A stretch of DNA of 64,000 nucleotides, from contig NZ_LGSZ01000095.1 of NCBI RefSeq assembly GCF_001298265.1, positions 62,001 through 126,000 on the forward strand. The letters are read 5' to 3'. A model generated the notes under the pieces. It ran no database searches. It was not told where the DNA came from and saw only the letters and a list, made by a program, of their open reading frames with translations. Shown here piece after piece: positions 1-8,172 of the stretch (positions are counted from its first letter, which is position 1; each line of letters begins with the position of its first letter). A program made the translations under genes and the position numbers. Source of the stretch: Allobosea vaviloviae (lineage in GTDB: Bacteria; Pseudomonadota; Alphaproteobacteria; Rhizobiales; Beijerinckiaceae).

Positions 1-1163
1 ATCGCCTCCAGCCGCGTCCGCCGCTCGATCTCGGCCGTGAGCTTTTCGTTGGATTCCTCGAGTTCCCGGGTCCGCGAGGCGACACGCGCCTCCAGGGCTT
101 CGCTGTCGAGCCGCAGATGGTGGGAGACTGACGAGAGCGCGTCTCGCAAGGCGGCGAATTCGCGCAAGCGCGTCTCGAACACGATGGGCTGGTCGGACTT
201 GCCGAGAGCAGCGCTGGCGATCGTCAGGATGCCGAGCGGTCGTTCGATCGTCCGCCACAGCAACAGGGCTGCGGCCGAGGCGAGGGTCAGGATCAAAACG
301 CCGACACCGGCGAGCGTCAGCAACGCGGATTGCAGTGGGCGCTCGATCAGTGCTTGCGGGATGTTGGCGGCGACCAGCCAACCCGAGATGTCCGAGTGGA
401 CATAGCCGACAAGCACGTCATCGCCGGTGGCGCTCTTGCCGGAGAATGTTCCGCTTTCGCCAACAGCCTTGGCGAGGAAGACGGGGTTGCCCGGCTTGCC
501 CCTGAAAGAAGCATCGTTGTCTGACCGGCTGACATAGGTTCCGGCCCGATCTCCGACACCGACGATCCAATCGGGTGGAACGGCGTCCTTCAGGATGTCG
601 TGCAGAACAGTCGTCGCAACGCTGACATGGAGAAGGAATTTGACCGCCCCATCGATGGTGACGGGGACAACCATAGCCACGAGAGGGCGGTTGACGATGC
701 CGCCGACGAACACGTCGGAAACGAACGGCCTCCCCGCGGAGAGGGCCTCGGGATCGGCTGCGATGCGTGAGGGCGGCAGCGGTTCGCCATGGCGTACCGT
801 CGTGCTGAGCAACTGCTCGCCGCTCAGCGTGCGAAGCCCGATGTCACCGCCGATGAACGATTTGACGAGCATGGCCTGGCGATGGAACGCCGGCAGGTCG
901 TTGGAGCGCAGATGCTCCGACGTCGCCAGCGTCTGCAGCGCAGTCTTCCAGCCAAGCAGCTGCCGGTCCAGGATCGACGTGGCGCTCCTTGCGACCTCCA
1001 GCGCGTCCTGCTCGTAGCGGGCGCGCTCCGCGGCGGAAAACCGTTTGATCACCACCAGCGCGAACACGACAGCCGGGACGAGGATGATCGCGACGAGCGC
1101 GAGAGCGATGAGCCGGGACGGAATTCCACCTGTCGGACGACGAACGATCTTCGATTGGGCCAT
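1..1163 (-). CDS. membrane sensor kinase with extracytoplasmic cache-like domain, C-terminus cut by window edge
   Basis: The reverse strand stays open from an ATG at 1163 to the left edge (387 codons), so the output domain is missing. I see a first membrane segment at about residues 17-38, a periplasmic stretch of about 235 residues that looks like a double-cache sensor, and a second membrane segment at about 275-300. A linker and a coiled coil (SRTRELEESNEKL) follow, of the type that precedes histidine-kinase dimerisation domains. The role is inferred as sensing an extracellular signal and phosphorylating a response regulator. The regulator at 1591 is divergent and 427 bases away, a natural partner. 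A diguanylate cyclase output cannot be excluded because the catalytic part lies outside the window. Confidence 0.8.
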   Translation of the reverse strand, partial: MAQSKIVRRPTGGIPSRLIALALVAIILVPAVVFALVVIKRFSAAERARYEQDALEVARSATSILDRQLLGWKTALQTLATSEHLRSNDLPAFHRQAMLVKSFIGGDIGLRTLSGEQLLSTTVRHGEPLPPSRIAADPEALSAGRPFVSDVFVGGIVNRPLVAMVVPVTIDGAVKFLLHVSVATTVLHDILKDAVPPDWIVGVGDRAGTYVSRSDNDASFRGKPGNPVFLAKAVGESGTFSGKSATGDDVLVGYVHSDISGWLVAANIPQALIERPLQSALLTLAGVGVLILTLASAAALLLWRTIERPLGILTIASAALGKSDQPIVFETRLREFAALRDALSSVSHHLRLDSEALEARVASRTRELEESNEKLTAEIERRTRLEA

Positions 1164-1590
1164 GGTCATCCGCGTGGCTCGTCTGCATGACGCATCCTCG
1201 AAGGCAGTAGCATGCTTTGCGTTCGTCTCCATCCCGCAGGGAGGCGTCGGCCATGCGTGAGGACCGCGATCAGAACGGCAGCTGGCATGGGGCACGGTCG
1301 CCTTCGCTGCGGCGTCGCTGCCATCACGGCTGTGCCATGCTTTCGAGGGCGATGACGCTCCAGAGTCGACCCGTCGCACGGCCTTGAAAGTCGAGCGCCG
1401 GTAATACCGGGACGAAGTGGGGCGAACCGATGGCGGGCTGAGAATACCAAGCAGAAACCCGTCGTGATTTGCATGCGAGGGGCTGGTCGACCAGGCGATG
1501 ATCGCACGACATCTGGCACTGCGCACGATACAGTATGATTCGCGACTGGGGAATGTTGATCTTAATCCGCATCAAAGGTGGAGCGGAGCG
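1164..1590. other. intergenic region between divergent kinase and regulator
   Basis: 427 bases between two divergent starts. It must hold both promoters, but I recognise no consensus promoter, EcfG-type box or clear inverted repeat. No convincing open frame with a ribosome binding site is present. Confidence 0.5.
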
Positions 1591-2028
1591 ATGCTCAAAA
1601 TTCTGATTGCCGAAGACAACGACATGCTCGCCTCCCTCTTCAAGGACTACTTGAGCCAGGTTGGGTTCGATGTCGTGGGCGTTGCCCGAACGGTTGGAGA
1701 TGCTGTCGATCTGGCCATCACACATCAGCCCGACGTCGCCGTGGTCGATTATCGGATCGGCAGCCGTCTTGGCACGGAGATCGTTCGGCAATTGCCTCTC
1801 ACCTCAAGGCCGGCAATTCTTTATCTGTCGGGAGAACCTCTGGGCCGTGTTCTGACGAAAGCAGACGGCGAGGGCTTTATTCAAAAGCCCGTCAGTCTCG
1901 ATGATCTTGCTAAAGCGCTCTCCCTGGCCTGGCAGATCCGGTCCAACAGCGTCGCAGCCTCCCAACCGGTCCCTGCTCGTTTTTTCACGCTGGGTCTGGA
2001 GCCGACCCTCAGTCAGCGCTTCGCCTAG
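1591..2028 (+). CDS. single-domain response regulator
   Basis: A 145-residue receiver domain with no output domain. It has the acidic pair in AEDND (residues 8-11), the phospho-acceptor D53 in VVDYR and K99 in QKP. The ATG at 1591 is chosen over an upstream in-frame start because GGTGGAG lies 7 bases before it. The last 30 residues after the receiver look disordered. It lies divergent to the sensor kinase gene that starts at 1163 and may be its phosphorylation partner, acting by protein-protein contact rather than DNA binding. Confidence 0.88.
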   Translation: MLKILIAEDNDMLASLFKDYLSQVGFDVVGVARTVGDAVDLAITHQPDVAVVDYRIGSRLGTEIVRQLPLTSRPAILYLSGEPLGRVLTKADGEGFIQKPVSLDDLAKALSLAWQIRSNSVAASQPVPARFFTLGLEPTLSQRFA

Positions 2029-2487
2029 GCGGTACGAGAGCCCATGGCTGGCGTCGCGGCCGGGGCGGACTTGCTGCGAGGGCATCCTTGTCGCGGGAAG
2101 GGCGCGCAACAGGGCGGGTACCCGCGAACCGCTGATGTCTTCCCCATCCTGGAATCGACTTTCGCCCGCTTGCATCTCCGGGCTGCAATCGCATCGCGGC
2201 GAGGAACCATAGCCCGCCCCCCGGCTTGAATGGGGATGAACCGCCGTCCCTCCCTCGAATTCTGGATCTGGGTTGTCATCGCCGGCATCCTCATAGGCCT
2301 CGCAACGCAATGCCTGTTCGGGCCACCCCTCACGAATGCCGAGCCGTCGGGGTCGCCCGTCAGCGAAGAGGCCGGCTGACGGCGGATCGCGGGTCGATGC
2401 CGATGTGGAGATTGGCGGCGGCATCACCGAAGACATGGCCTGCCAGGAGGACCGGCAGGCAGGGCGCTTACGCAGAAGGATCGGTCC
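2029..2487. other. 459-base gap with one weak small ORF
   Basis: Between the response regulator and the PPC gene. The only thing I can point to is a 49-codon frame with a predicted membrane helix (2230-2379). No consensus promoter was recognised, although the PPC gene must be transcribed from here or by read-through. Confidence 0.5.
2230..2379 (+). CDS. candidate 49-residue single-span membrane peptide
   Basis: A short frame starting MGMNRRPSLEFW, with one hydrophobic span at about residues 10-31 (IWVVIAGILIGLA) flanked by arginines on the N-terminal side, then a polar acidic tail. Basic residues, one helix and an acidic tail are typical of real small membrane proteins. The ribosome binding site is poor and the gene is not anchored to a family. 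It could also be chance coding in an otherwise empty 459-base gap. Confidence 0.35.
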   Translation: MGMNRRPSLEFWIWVVIAGILIGLATQCLFGPPLTNAEPSGSPVSEEAG

Positions 2488-2928
2488 ATGCACAACACGC
2501 TTCTCGCAGAGAACGACGGCAAGCGGGTATTCGCGGTGGTTCTGGATGCCGGCGACGAGGCTTTCGCCTGCATCAGCCGCTTCGCCAACGACCATGCCAT
2601 CTCGGCAGCCTCGATCACCGCCATCGGCGCCTTTCAGACCGCGACTGTCGGCTTCTTCGATATCGAGACGAAAACCTATCTGGACATCCCCGTCGATGAG
2701 CAATCCGAGGTTTTGAGCCTAATCGGAGACATCGCGGAGGGCGATGATGGCCGCGCCAGCCTGCATCTCCATGCGGTGCTTGGCCTGCGGGACGGCAGCA
2801 CCAGAGGCGGACATTTGCTCAAGGCCACGGTGCGGCCGACGCTTGAGGTGATCGTCACCGAAATGCCCGGTCATCTGCGCCGCCGCAAGGTCGAGGCGCT
2901 CGGCATCGCCCTGCTCAAGCCGCGCTGA
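2488..2928 (+). CDS. PPC (DUF296) domain protein
   Basis: 146 residues that form one PPC (plant and prokaryote conserved) domain, the fold also found in plant AT-hook proteins. Visible hallmarks are the ITAIGAF segment (about residues 47-53), the metal-site histidines in LHLHAVLG (about 92-99) and GGHLL (about 109-113). Bacterial members are trimeric; a role in nucleotide or metal-dependent regulation has been suggested for the family but the substrate is unknown. The next gene, a SemiSWEET, starts 5 bases after the stop, so the two are probably one transcript. Confidence 0.85.
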   Translation: MHNTLLAENDGKRVFAVVLDAGDEAFACISRFANDHAISAASITAIGAFQTATVGFFDIETKTYLDIPVDEQSEVLSLIGDIAEGDDGRASLHLHAVLGLRDGSTRGGHLLKATVRPTLEVIVTEMPGHLRRRKVEALGIALLKPR

Positions 2929-2933
2929 AGAAT

Positions 2934-3230
2934 ATGGATTTCGTCTCCGTCATCGGCTTCCTGGCCGCCGCCTGCTCTGTATCGAGCTTCGTACCGCAGG
3001 CGTTCAAGATTCTGCGCACGCGCGACACGTCTTCGCTGTCGCCGCAGATGTACGCCCTCACCACGACGGGCTTCCTGCTCTGGACTGCGTATGGTGTGGC
3101 GCAGGGGCAATGGCCGCTGATCCTGACCAATGCGGTCTGCTTCGTCTTTGCAGCCTTCATCCTCATCATGACGCTGCTGCCGTCGCGCCAGAAGGCCGCT
3201 GTCGCGGACGCCCTCGATCCTCGCGACTGA
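2934..3230 (+). CDS. SemiSWEET-family transporter
   Basis: 98 residues with three membrane helices and the PQ-loop signature SFVPQ near residues 18-22, the length and layout of bacterial SemiSWEETs. These work as homodimers that move small sugars down their gradient across the inner membrane. It sits 5 bases downstream of the PPC gene. Substrate cannot be read from the sequence. The C-terminal dozen residues are polar and probably cytoplasmic. Confidence 0.88.
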   Translation: MDFVSVIGFLAAACSVSSFVPQAFKILRTRDTSSLSPQMYALTTTGFLLWTAYGVAQGQWPLILTNAVCFVFAAFILIMTLLPSRQKAAVADALDPRD

Positions 3231-3246
3231 AAGCACTCGGACCGGC

Positions 3247-4044
3247 TTACTCGACTGCCCACTGGCAGAGCTTGAAGTCACGCGGCCGCTTGCGCATGTC
3301 GAGATGGAGATGATCCTTGTGGGAGCTGTCCGAACCCGGACCCAGCACCGTCGCGAAGCGTGCGCAGGCGCTCTTCTGCAGGGATTCCCGCAGCGCACGC
3401 GTTTCCTTGTCGCTGTCGATGAGGCTGACCGTCCGGCCGTCCTTCAGGCGCAGGGCGCTGACATCGAGCGCGTTGCCGGAGGCATGCTCGCTGATCGGCG
3501 CGCCCGCCACCCCGTTGCGCGGCCGGCAGGCGTGCCCGCCGACACCGACCAGCCTGGACAGCGTGCCATTTGCGCCGCTCATGATGGCGGGCAGATCGTC
3601 GTGCAGCCAGCCGACGACCTCGAGCGCGAAGGAGCAGCGGAGGGTGACCGCACTGTCGAGCTCGACCTTGGAGCCATCGGCCATCGCCACACTGCGGAAG
3701 GTGACGGGATCCTCGATCGCGCATGCCCCGCTGCCGCTTTCGGCCGCAGACGGAAGCGCAATGCCGCCCCTGTCTGCGAAGGTCGCGAGACAGGTCGACG
3801 GCCCCGTAGGCTGATCGGCTTCGGGAGCGGGCGTCGCCGGGCTGGCAGGCACCGCCACCGGCCCCGGCAGATCGGCAGGACGCCGGGGTGGCAAAGGTGC
3901 CACGACGCGCTGACGCACCGACGGCCTGCTGCGGCCGGAAGGATCGCGGCTTTCCGCGATGCCGGATGCGCCGAGCTGAAGGGCGCAGGAGCCCGCCGCG
4001 ATGAGGCAGGCGTATCGCCATCGCCGGCGATGGCGCATGGCCAT
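3247..4044 (-). CDS. extensin-like family protein, exported
   Basis: 265 residues: a basic N-terminus and hydrophobic segment (signal peptide or lipid-free anchor), a proline-rich linker (about 30-75), then an extensin-like C-terminal domain related to M15 peptidases. Metal-site-like motifs SEHASGNALDVSAL and SSHKDHLHLDM are present, as are pairs of cysteines (for example STC, ACAI, RCSF, KLCQW) that suggest disulphides in the periplasm. The ATG at 4044 shares its first base with the stop of the upstream L,D-transpeptidase gene (TGATG), so the two are co-translated. Known relatives are uncharacterised in Rhizobiales; a role in peptidoglycan remodelling beside a cross-linking enzyme is inferred. 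Confidence 0.85.
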   Translation of the reverse strand: MAMRHRRRWRYACLIAAGSCALQLGASGIAESRDPSGRSRPSVRQRVVAPLPPRRPADLPGPVAVPASPATPAPEADQPTGPSTCLATFADRGGIALPSAAESGSGACAIEDPVTFRSVAMADGSKVELDSAVTLRCSFALEVVGWLHDDLPAIMSGANGTLSRLVGVGGHACRPRNGVAGAPISEHASGNALDVSALRLKDGRTVSLIDSDKETRALRESLQKSACARFATVLGPGSDSSHKDHLHLDMRKRPRDFKLCQWAVE

Positions 4045-5075
4045 CAATCGACGAAACGCACCGGCACGCCGGGCTTGACCAGGTCGGCGAGTTCCTCGGC
4101 GTCCCAATTCGTTAGCCGGATGCAGCCATGCGAATTGGTCTTGCTGACCTTGCCGGGCTCGGGCGTGCCGTGGATTCCGAAGGTCGGCTTCGACAGCGCG
4201 ATCCAGACCGTGCCGACAGGGCCGTTGGGCCCCGGCGGCAGCACGAGCGTCTGCGTGTTCTTGCCCTGCTGGAAATTCTTCTCGGGGTCGTATGTGTAGT
4301 TCGGGTTCCGCGCGACACGCTCGATCGTGTACTCGCCCGAGGGCGACGGCATGTCCTCGCTGCCGATGGTCGCCGGGTAGCTCGCCAGCACCGCGTCCTG
4401 CGCGCCGAAGACGATGACCATGCCCGTGCTCTTGATCGCGTCGATTCTCAGCGCTGCGCCCGTCTCGGGCGAACGCTGGGCCGACGTCACGAGAAGGCGC
4501 GCGCCGGCTTTCGAGAACGCCCGCTCGGGATTGAGGGCGCCCAGCAGCGTCTCGCTCATGTGGAAGCGCTCGCCCAGCATCTCCTCCGGGCTGGTGTAGG
4601 ACAGCCGCTTCATCCGGGCCTGCTTGGCATAGTCGCGCGGGATGTCGTCGGCGAAGTCGTAGGCCGCGTCCTTATCGGTCAGGGTGTACGCGGCGATCAC
4701 GTCATTGGCGGCGTCGCCGCCCAGGTTCAGCCAGGCCAGTTCGTCGATCTCGTCGCCATCCGGCAGTTGTGCCAGCCGCCGGAACTGCGCGACCGCCTTG
4801 CGGAAATTCTCGCCGTCGACACCGTCGATGACCCCGGGGGAGATGCTGCGGCGGCTGAGCAGGACCTGCGCCTTGACGATGAACGGATCGGGGCCGGGCG
4901 CGGCCTGCTTCGTCCTGTCGGCGAAGCTGACGCCATTGACCTCGTCAGCCGTGAGTGCGGTCGCTGGCGACGCCCACGATGCCAGAACCGCCGCCGCGAG
5001 GAGCATGAGGCCGGTATAGGGCGGATTGCAGTTCTTGCGGGGATTGCGGTTCGTGAGGGGATTGACGGTCTTCAT
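4044..5075 (-). CDS. L,D-transpeptidase (YkuD domain) with N-terminal peptidoglycan-binding-like region
   Basis: 343 residues from an ATG at 5075 with GGAG six bases upstream; a GTG at 5093 is the alternative. The N-terminus is a signal peptide ending near PATA. Residues about 60-130 resemble a peptidoglycan-binding domain. The C-terminal YkuD domain carries the catalytic motif HGTP-x8-SHGCIRL with the nucleophile at about C318. The enzyme makes 3-3 cross-links in peptidoglycan, or attaches proteins to it, in the periplasm. It overlaps the extensin-like gene by one base. A near-consensus EcfG-type promoter lies at 5116-5140 on the same strand. Confidence 0.92.
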   Translation of the reverse strand: MKTVNPLTNRNPRKNCNPPYTGLMLLAAAVLASWASPATALTADEVNGVSFADRTKQAAPGPDPFIVKAQVLLSRRSISPGVIDGVDGENFRKAVAQFRRLAQLPDGDEIDELAWLNLGGDAANDVIAAYTLTDKDAAYDFADDIPRDYAKQARMKRLSYTSPEEMLGERFHMSETLLGALNPERAFSKAGARLLVTSAQRSPETGAALRIDAIKSTGMVIVFGAQDAVLASYPATIGSEDMPSPSGEYTIERVARNPNYTYDPEKNFQQGKNTQTLVLPPGPNGPVGTVWIALSKPTFGIHGTPEPGKVSKTNSHGCIRLTNWDAEELADLVKPGVPVRFVD

Positions 5076-5115
5076 GCCGGGCTCCAGCGACACCCTGCTG
5101 CGGTCGCGGGAGCTA

Positions 5116-5140
5116 TACGGCCGGACCGGGCAGATGTTCC
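5116..5140 (-). promoter_or_regulatory. EcfG-like promoter candidate for the L,D-transpeptidase operon
   Basis: On the reverse strand GGAAC (5140-5136) is followed after exactly 16 bases by CGTA (5119-5116), one mismatch from the alphaproteobacterial general-stress consensus GGAAC-N16/17-CGTT. The -10 end is 40 bases from the ATG at 5075. It faces a second near-match at 5164-5189 on the opposite strand. Confidence 0.4.
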
Positions 5141-5163
5141 GCGAGGACAGGGTATGCCGTCGA

Positions 5164-5189
5164 GGAACCGGAGGGGACGCTCGCTGGTT
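5164..5189 (+). promoter_or_regulatory. EcfG-like promoter candidate for the 5213 gene
   Basis: GGAAC (5164-5168), 17-base spacer, GGTT (5186-5189): one mismatch from GGAAC-N17-CGTT. It ends 23 bases before the ATG at 5213, with the GAGGAGG ribosome site in between. Confidence 0.4.
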
Positions 5190-5212
5190 CCTCCCCGAGG
5201 AGGGCAGACGCC

Positions 5213-5491
5213 ATGACGAACACTTCGCATCTCACCGACGCAGCCGGGGCTCTCGCCACGCCCCGGCGCCCCGGACAGTCCGGCGAGGAAACCGAGCACC
5301 GGGCTGGTCCCAATCCGCGCTCGGCCAATCCAACCGGCCCTCACGCGCCCTACGAACCTGACGATCCGAACGGGCTTGCTGCCGAGAAGCACATCCGCGA
5401 GGCTGTCGATAGCAAAGCCGAAGAGCCGACAGCCGGGAAGGAGAGGGGACATGGCATCGCGTTCGTCGATCTCAGTCGCGGCAAGCCGTAG
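5213..5491 (+). CDS. small hydrophilic protein of unknown function
   Basis: 92 residues, rich in Pro, Gly, Glu, Asp and Lys with no hydrophobic core, so probably intrinsically disordered. A strong GAGGAGG lies 9 bases before the ATG, and an EcfG-like promoter precedes it, which supports a real, perhaps stress-induced, gene. I recognise no domain. It is followed 3 bases later by the exported protein gene at 5495, probably in the same transcript. Confidence 0.65.
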   Translation: MTNTSHLTDAAGALATPRRPGQSGEETEHRAGPNPRSANPTGPHAPYEPDDPNGLAAEKHIREAVDSKAEEPTAGKERGHGIAFVDLSRGKP

Positions 5492-5494
5492 CTG

Positions 5495-5929
5495 ATGCCT
5501 CCCCGATCCAGATTGGCGACGAAGCGCGTCATTGCGGCGGCATGGCTGCTCATGCCCGCTTTGCTCGTTGCGTCATCGGCTGGCGCCCAGATGGTCGGCA
5601 CGCCGGGAAACGCACCGCTCACACCCGGCGGCCCGAGGCAGGGCCTCGGTCCGCCCTCGATCACGGACAATGTGCCTGATCTGCGGCTGCGCTCCGATGG
5701 CGGCGGAATCCCCGGGGCGGGGCCGCCTGTCGGCTACGGTGCGCGTCAGCCTGTGTATGGAAGCCCGCAGGCGCGCAGCGAACGCGGCGTTGGAGCCTAT
5801 GCGACGACGGGCCGTCGCTGCCAGACGCCCGAGCGGGTCTGCCGTCTCGCCAAGGCTGCGCCGCTTGAGGCGGGATGTTCCTGCCGGAGGGCGGGCAGGG
5901 GGCGCAGCGACGGTTACGTCGTTCCATAA
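5495..5929 (+). CDS. small exported protein of unknown function
   Basis: 144 residues. The first 31 form a clear signal peptide (basic start, hydrophobic core, cleavage near SAGAQ). The mature part is glycine- and proline-rich, then has cysteines in CQTPERVCRL and GCSC that could form disulphides in the periplasm. Short Rhizobiales proteins with a similar C-terminal Cys pattern exist, but function is unknown. It follows the previous gene by 3 bases and ends 64 bases before the helicase. Confidence 0.65.
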   Translation: MPPRSRLATKRVIAAAWLLMPALLVASSAGAQMVGTPGNAPLTPGGPRQGLGPPSITDNVPDLRLRSDGGGIPGAGPPVGYGARQPVYGSPQARSERGVGAYATTGRRCQTPERVCRLAKAAPLEAGCSCRRAGRGRSDGYVVP

Positions 5930-5993
5930 TAGCCGACCGTTGCGGCACGATGCGCAATTGCGAACAAAACCGGAAACTGGTCGAATCCGGCCC

Positions 5994-8075
5994 ATGCTCG
6001 CCATCGATTCGCCGGTTCTCGCCACGCCCTATCTCGACACGCTGAATCCGGCGCAGAGGCGAGCCGTCACGCATGGTGTCGGCAGCGAGCGGCCGGCACC
6101 CCTCCTGGTGATCGCGGGCGCGGGTTCGGGCAAGACCAATACGCTGGCGCATCGCGTTGCGCATCTGATCGTCACCGGCGCCGATCCGCGTCGCATCCTG
6201 CTGATGACATTCTCGCGCCGCGCCGCAGCCGAGATGACGCGGCGCGTCGAGCGCATCGCCCGCAAGGTCATGGGCGAGGGCGCGAGCGTGATGATCGACG
6301 CGCTGCGATGGGCCGGCACCTTCCACGGTCTCGGCGCGAGGCTGCTGCGCGACTACGCCGATCAGATCGGCCTCGACCCCGCCTTCACCATCCATGACCG
6401 CGAGGACGCGGCCGACCTGATGAATCTCGTCCGGCACGAACTCGGTTTCTCGAAGACGCAGACCCGCTTCCCCGCCAAGGGAACCTGCCTTGCGATCTAC
6501 TCGCGCTGCGTCAATGCGCAGACGCCGATCGAGACCGTGCTGACCCGGTCCTTTCCCTGGTGCGTCGCCTGGGCGGCGGAATTGCGCGAGCTCTTCGCTG
6601 GCTATGTCGAGGCCAAGCAGCGCCAGAACGTGCTCGATTACGACGATCTGCTGCTCTACTGGGCGCAGACCATGTGCGATCCCGATCTCGCCGCCGACAT
6701 CGGGGCGCGCTTCGATCACGTCCTGATCGACGAGTACCAGGACACCAACCGGCTGCAATCCTCGATCCTGCTCGCGCTGAAGCCCGATGGCCATGGCCTC
6801 ACCGTCGTCGGCGACGACGCGCAGTCGATCTACGCCTTTCGTGCCGCGACGATCCGCAACATCCTCGACTTTCCCGCAGCCTTCTCGCCGCCGGCCGAGA
6901 TCATCACGCTCGATCAGAACTACCGCTCGACGCAGGCCATCCTGGGCGCCGCCAACGCGGTTATCGATCTCGCGAGCGAGCGCTTCACCAAGAACCTCTG
7001 GACCGACCGCGCAACGGGCGCGTTGCCGCAACTGGTCAATGTCCGCGACGAGGCCGACCAGGCCCGCTTCATCGCCGGCCGCGTTCTGGAGAACCGCGAG
7101 GCGGGCGCGACCCTGAAGCAGCAGGCGGTGCTGTTTCGGGCTTCGCATCACAGCGGTCCGCTCGAGATCGAGCTGACCCGGCGCAACATCCCCTTCGTCA
7201 AGTTCGGCGGCCTGAAGTTTCTGGACGCCGCCCATGTCAAGGACCTGCTGGCGCTGCTGCGCTTCGTTGAGAACCCGCGCGACAGGGTCGCCGGCTTCAG
7301 GCTGATGCAGCTTCTGCCCGGGGTCGGGCCGACATCGGCCCAGCGCGTTCTGGACCATATCGCGGCAGCGACCGATCCGATGGAGGCGCTGACCTCGGCC
7401 CCGCCGCCGCCACGGGCCGGCGATGAGTGGACCGCGTTTCTTGGCGCAGTCGAGGAGCTGCGCTCTGGCCGTGCCGGCTGGCCAGCCGAGATCGAGCGGG
7501 CGCGGCTCTGGTACGAACCGCATCTGGAGCGCATCCACGAGGATGCCACGACGCGGCAGGCCGACCTCGTCCAGCTCGAACAGATCGCCGGCGGCTATCC
7601 CTCGCGCGAGCGCTTCCTGACCGAGCTGACGCTGGATCCGCCCGACGCGACCAGCGATCAGGCCGGCGTGCCGCTGCTCGACGAGGATTACCTGATCCTC
7701 TCGACCATCCATTCGGCCAAGGGCCAGGAGTGGAAGTCGGTCTTCGTCATGAACGTCGTCGACGGCTGCATTCCCTCCGATCTCGGCGTCGGCAGCAGCG
7801 ACGAGATCGAGGAGGAACGCCGCCTGCTCTATGTCGCGATGACGCGCGCCAAGGACGATCTGCACCTGATGGTGCCGCAGCGCTTCTTCACCCACGGCCA
7901 GAGCGCGACCGGCGACCGCCATGTCTATGCGGCGCGCACCCGCTTCATTCCCAATGCGCTGCTGGGCCTGTTCGAGCGCACGGCCTGGCCGCTGGCGGCA
8001 CCGGAGCCGGCGCGATCGGCGAGCCAGGGTCCGAGGATCGACATCCGCGCCCAGATGCGCGGCATGTGGCGTTGA
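5994..8075 (+). CDS. UvrD/Rep-family ATP-dependent DNA helicase
   Basis: 693 residues from the ATG at 5994 (MLAIDSP); the open frame extends further upstream but overlaps the preceding exported-protein gene. Superfamily 1A motifs in order: Walker A GAGSGKT (about residue 42), motif II LIDEYQDTN, motif III GDDAQSIYAF, motif IV QNYRST, and motifs V-VI around IHSAKGQEW and LYVAMTRAK. It unwinds DNA with 3'-5' polarity in family members that act in repair or replication restart. Shorter than UvrD of Escherichia coli by about 30 residues and lacking the C-terminal Tudor-like tail. It is monocistronic as far as can be seen. Confidence 0.92.
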   Translation: MLAIDSPVLATPYLDTLNPAQRRAVTHGVGSERPAPLLVIAGAGSGKTNTLAHRVAHLIVTGADPRRILLMTFSRRAAAEMTRRVERIARKVMGEGASVMIDALRWAGTFHGLGARLLRDYADQIGLDPAFTIHDREDAADLMNLVRHELGFSKTQTRFPAKGTCLAIYSRCVNAQTPIETVLTRSFPWCVAWAAELRELFAGYVEAKQRQNVLDYDDLLLYWAQTMCDPDLAADIGARFDHVLIDEYQDTNRLQSSILLALKPDGHGLTVVGDDAQSIYAFRAATIRNILDFPAAFSPPAEIITLDQNYRSTQAILGAANAVIDLASERFTKNLWTDRATGALPQLVNVRDEADQARFIAGRVLENREAGATLKQQAVLFRASHHSGPLEIELTRRNIPFVKFGGLKFLDAAHVKDLLALLRFVENPRDRVAGFRLMQLLPGVGPTSAQRVLDHIAAATDPMEALTSAPPPPRAGDEWTAFLGAVEELRSGRAGWPAEIERARLWYEPHLERIHEDATTRQADLVQLEQIAGGYPSRERFLTELTLDPPDATSDQAGVPLLDEDYLILSTIHSAKGQEWKSVFVMNVVDGCIPSDLGVGSSDEIEEERRLLYVAMTRAKDDLHLMVPQRFFTHGQSATGDRHVYAARTRFIPNALLGLFERTAWPLAAPEPARSASQGPRIDIRAQMRGMWR

Positions 8076-8172
8076 ACAAGCCGCCTGAACCACTGATTCG
8101 AAGGCGCTCCACCAAGGGCCACCGTGCGCTTCTCTTCGCCTGTTGAAGGCCTGTTGGAACGGTGGGCGGACC

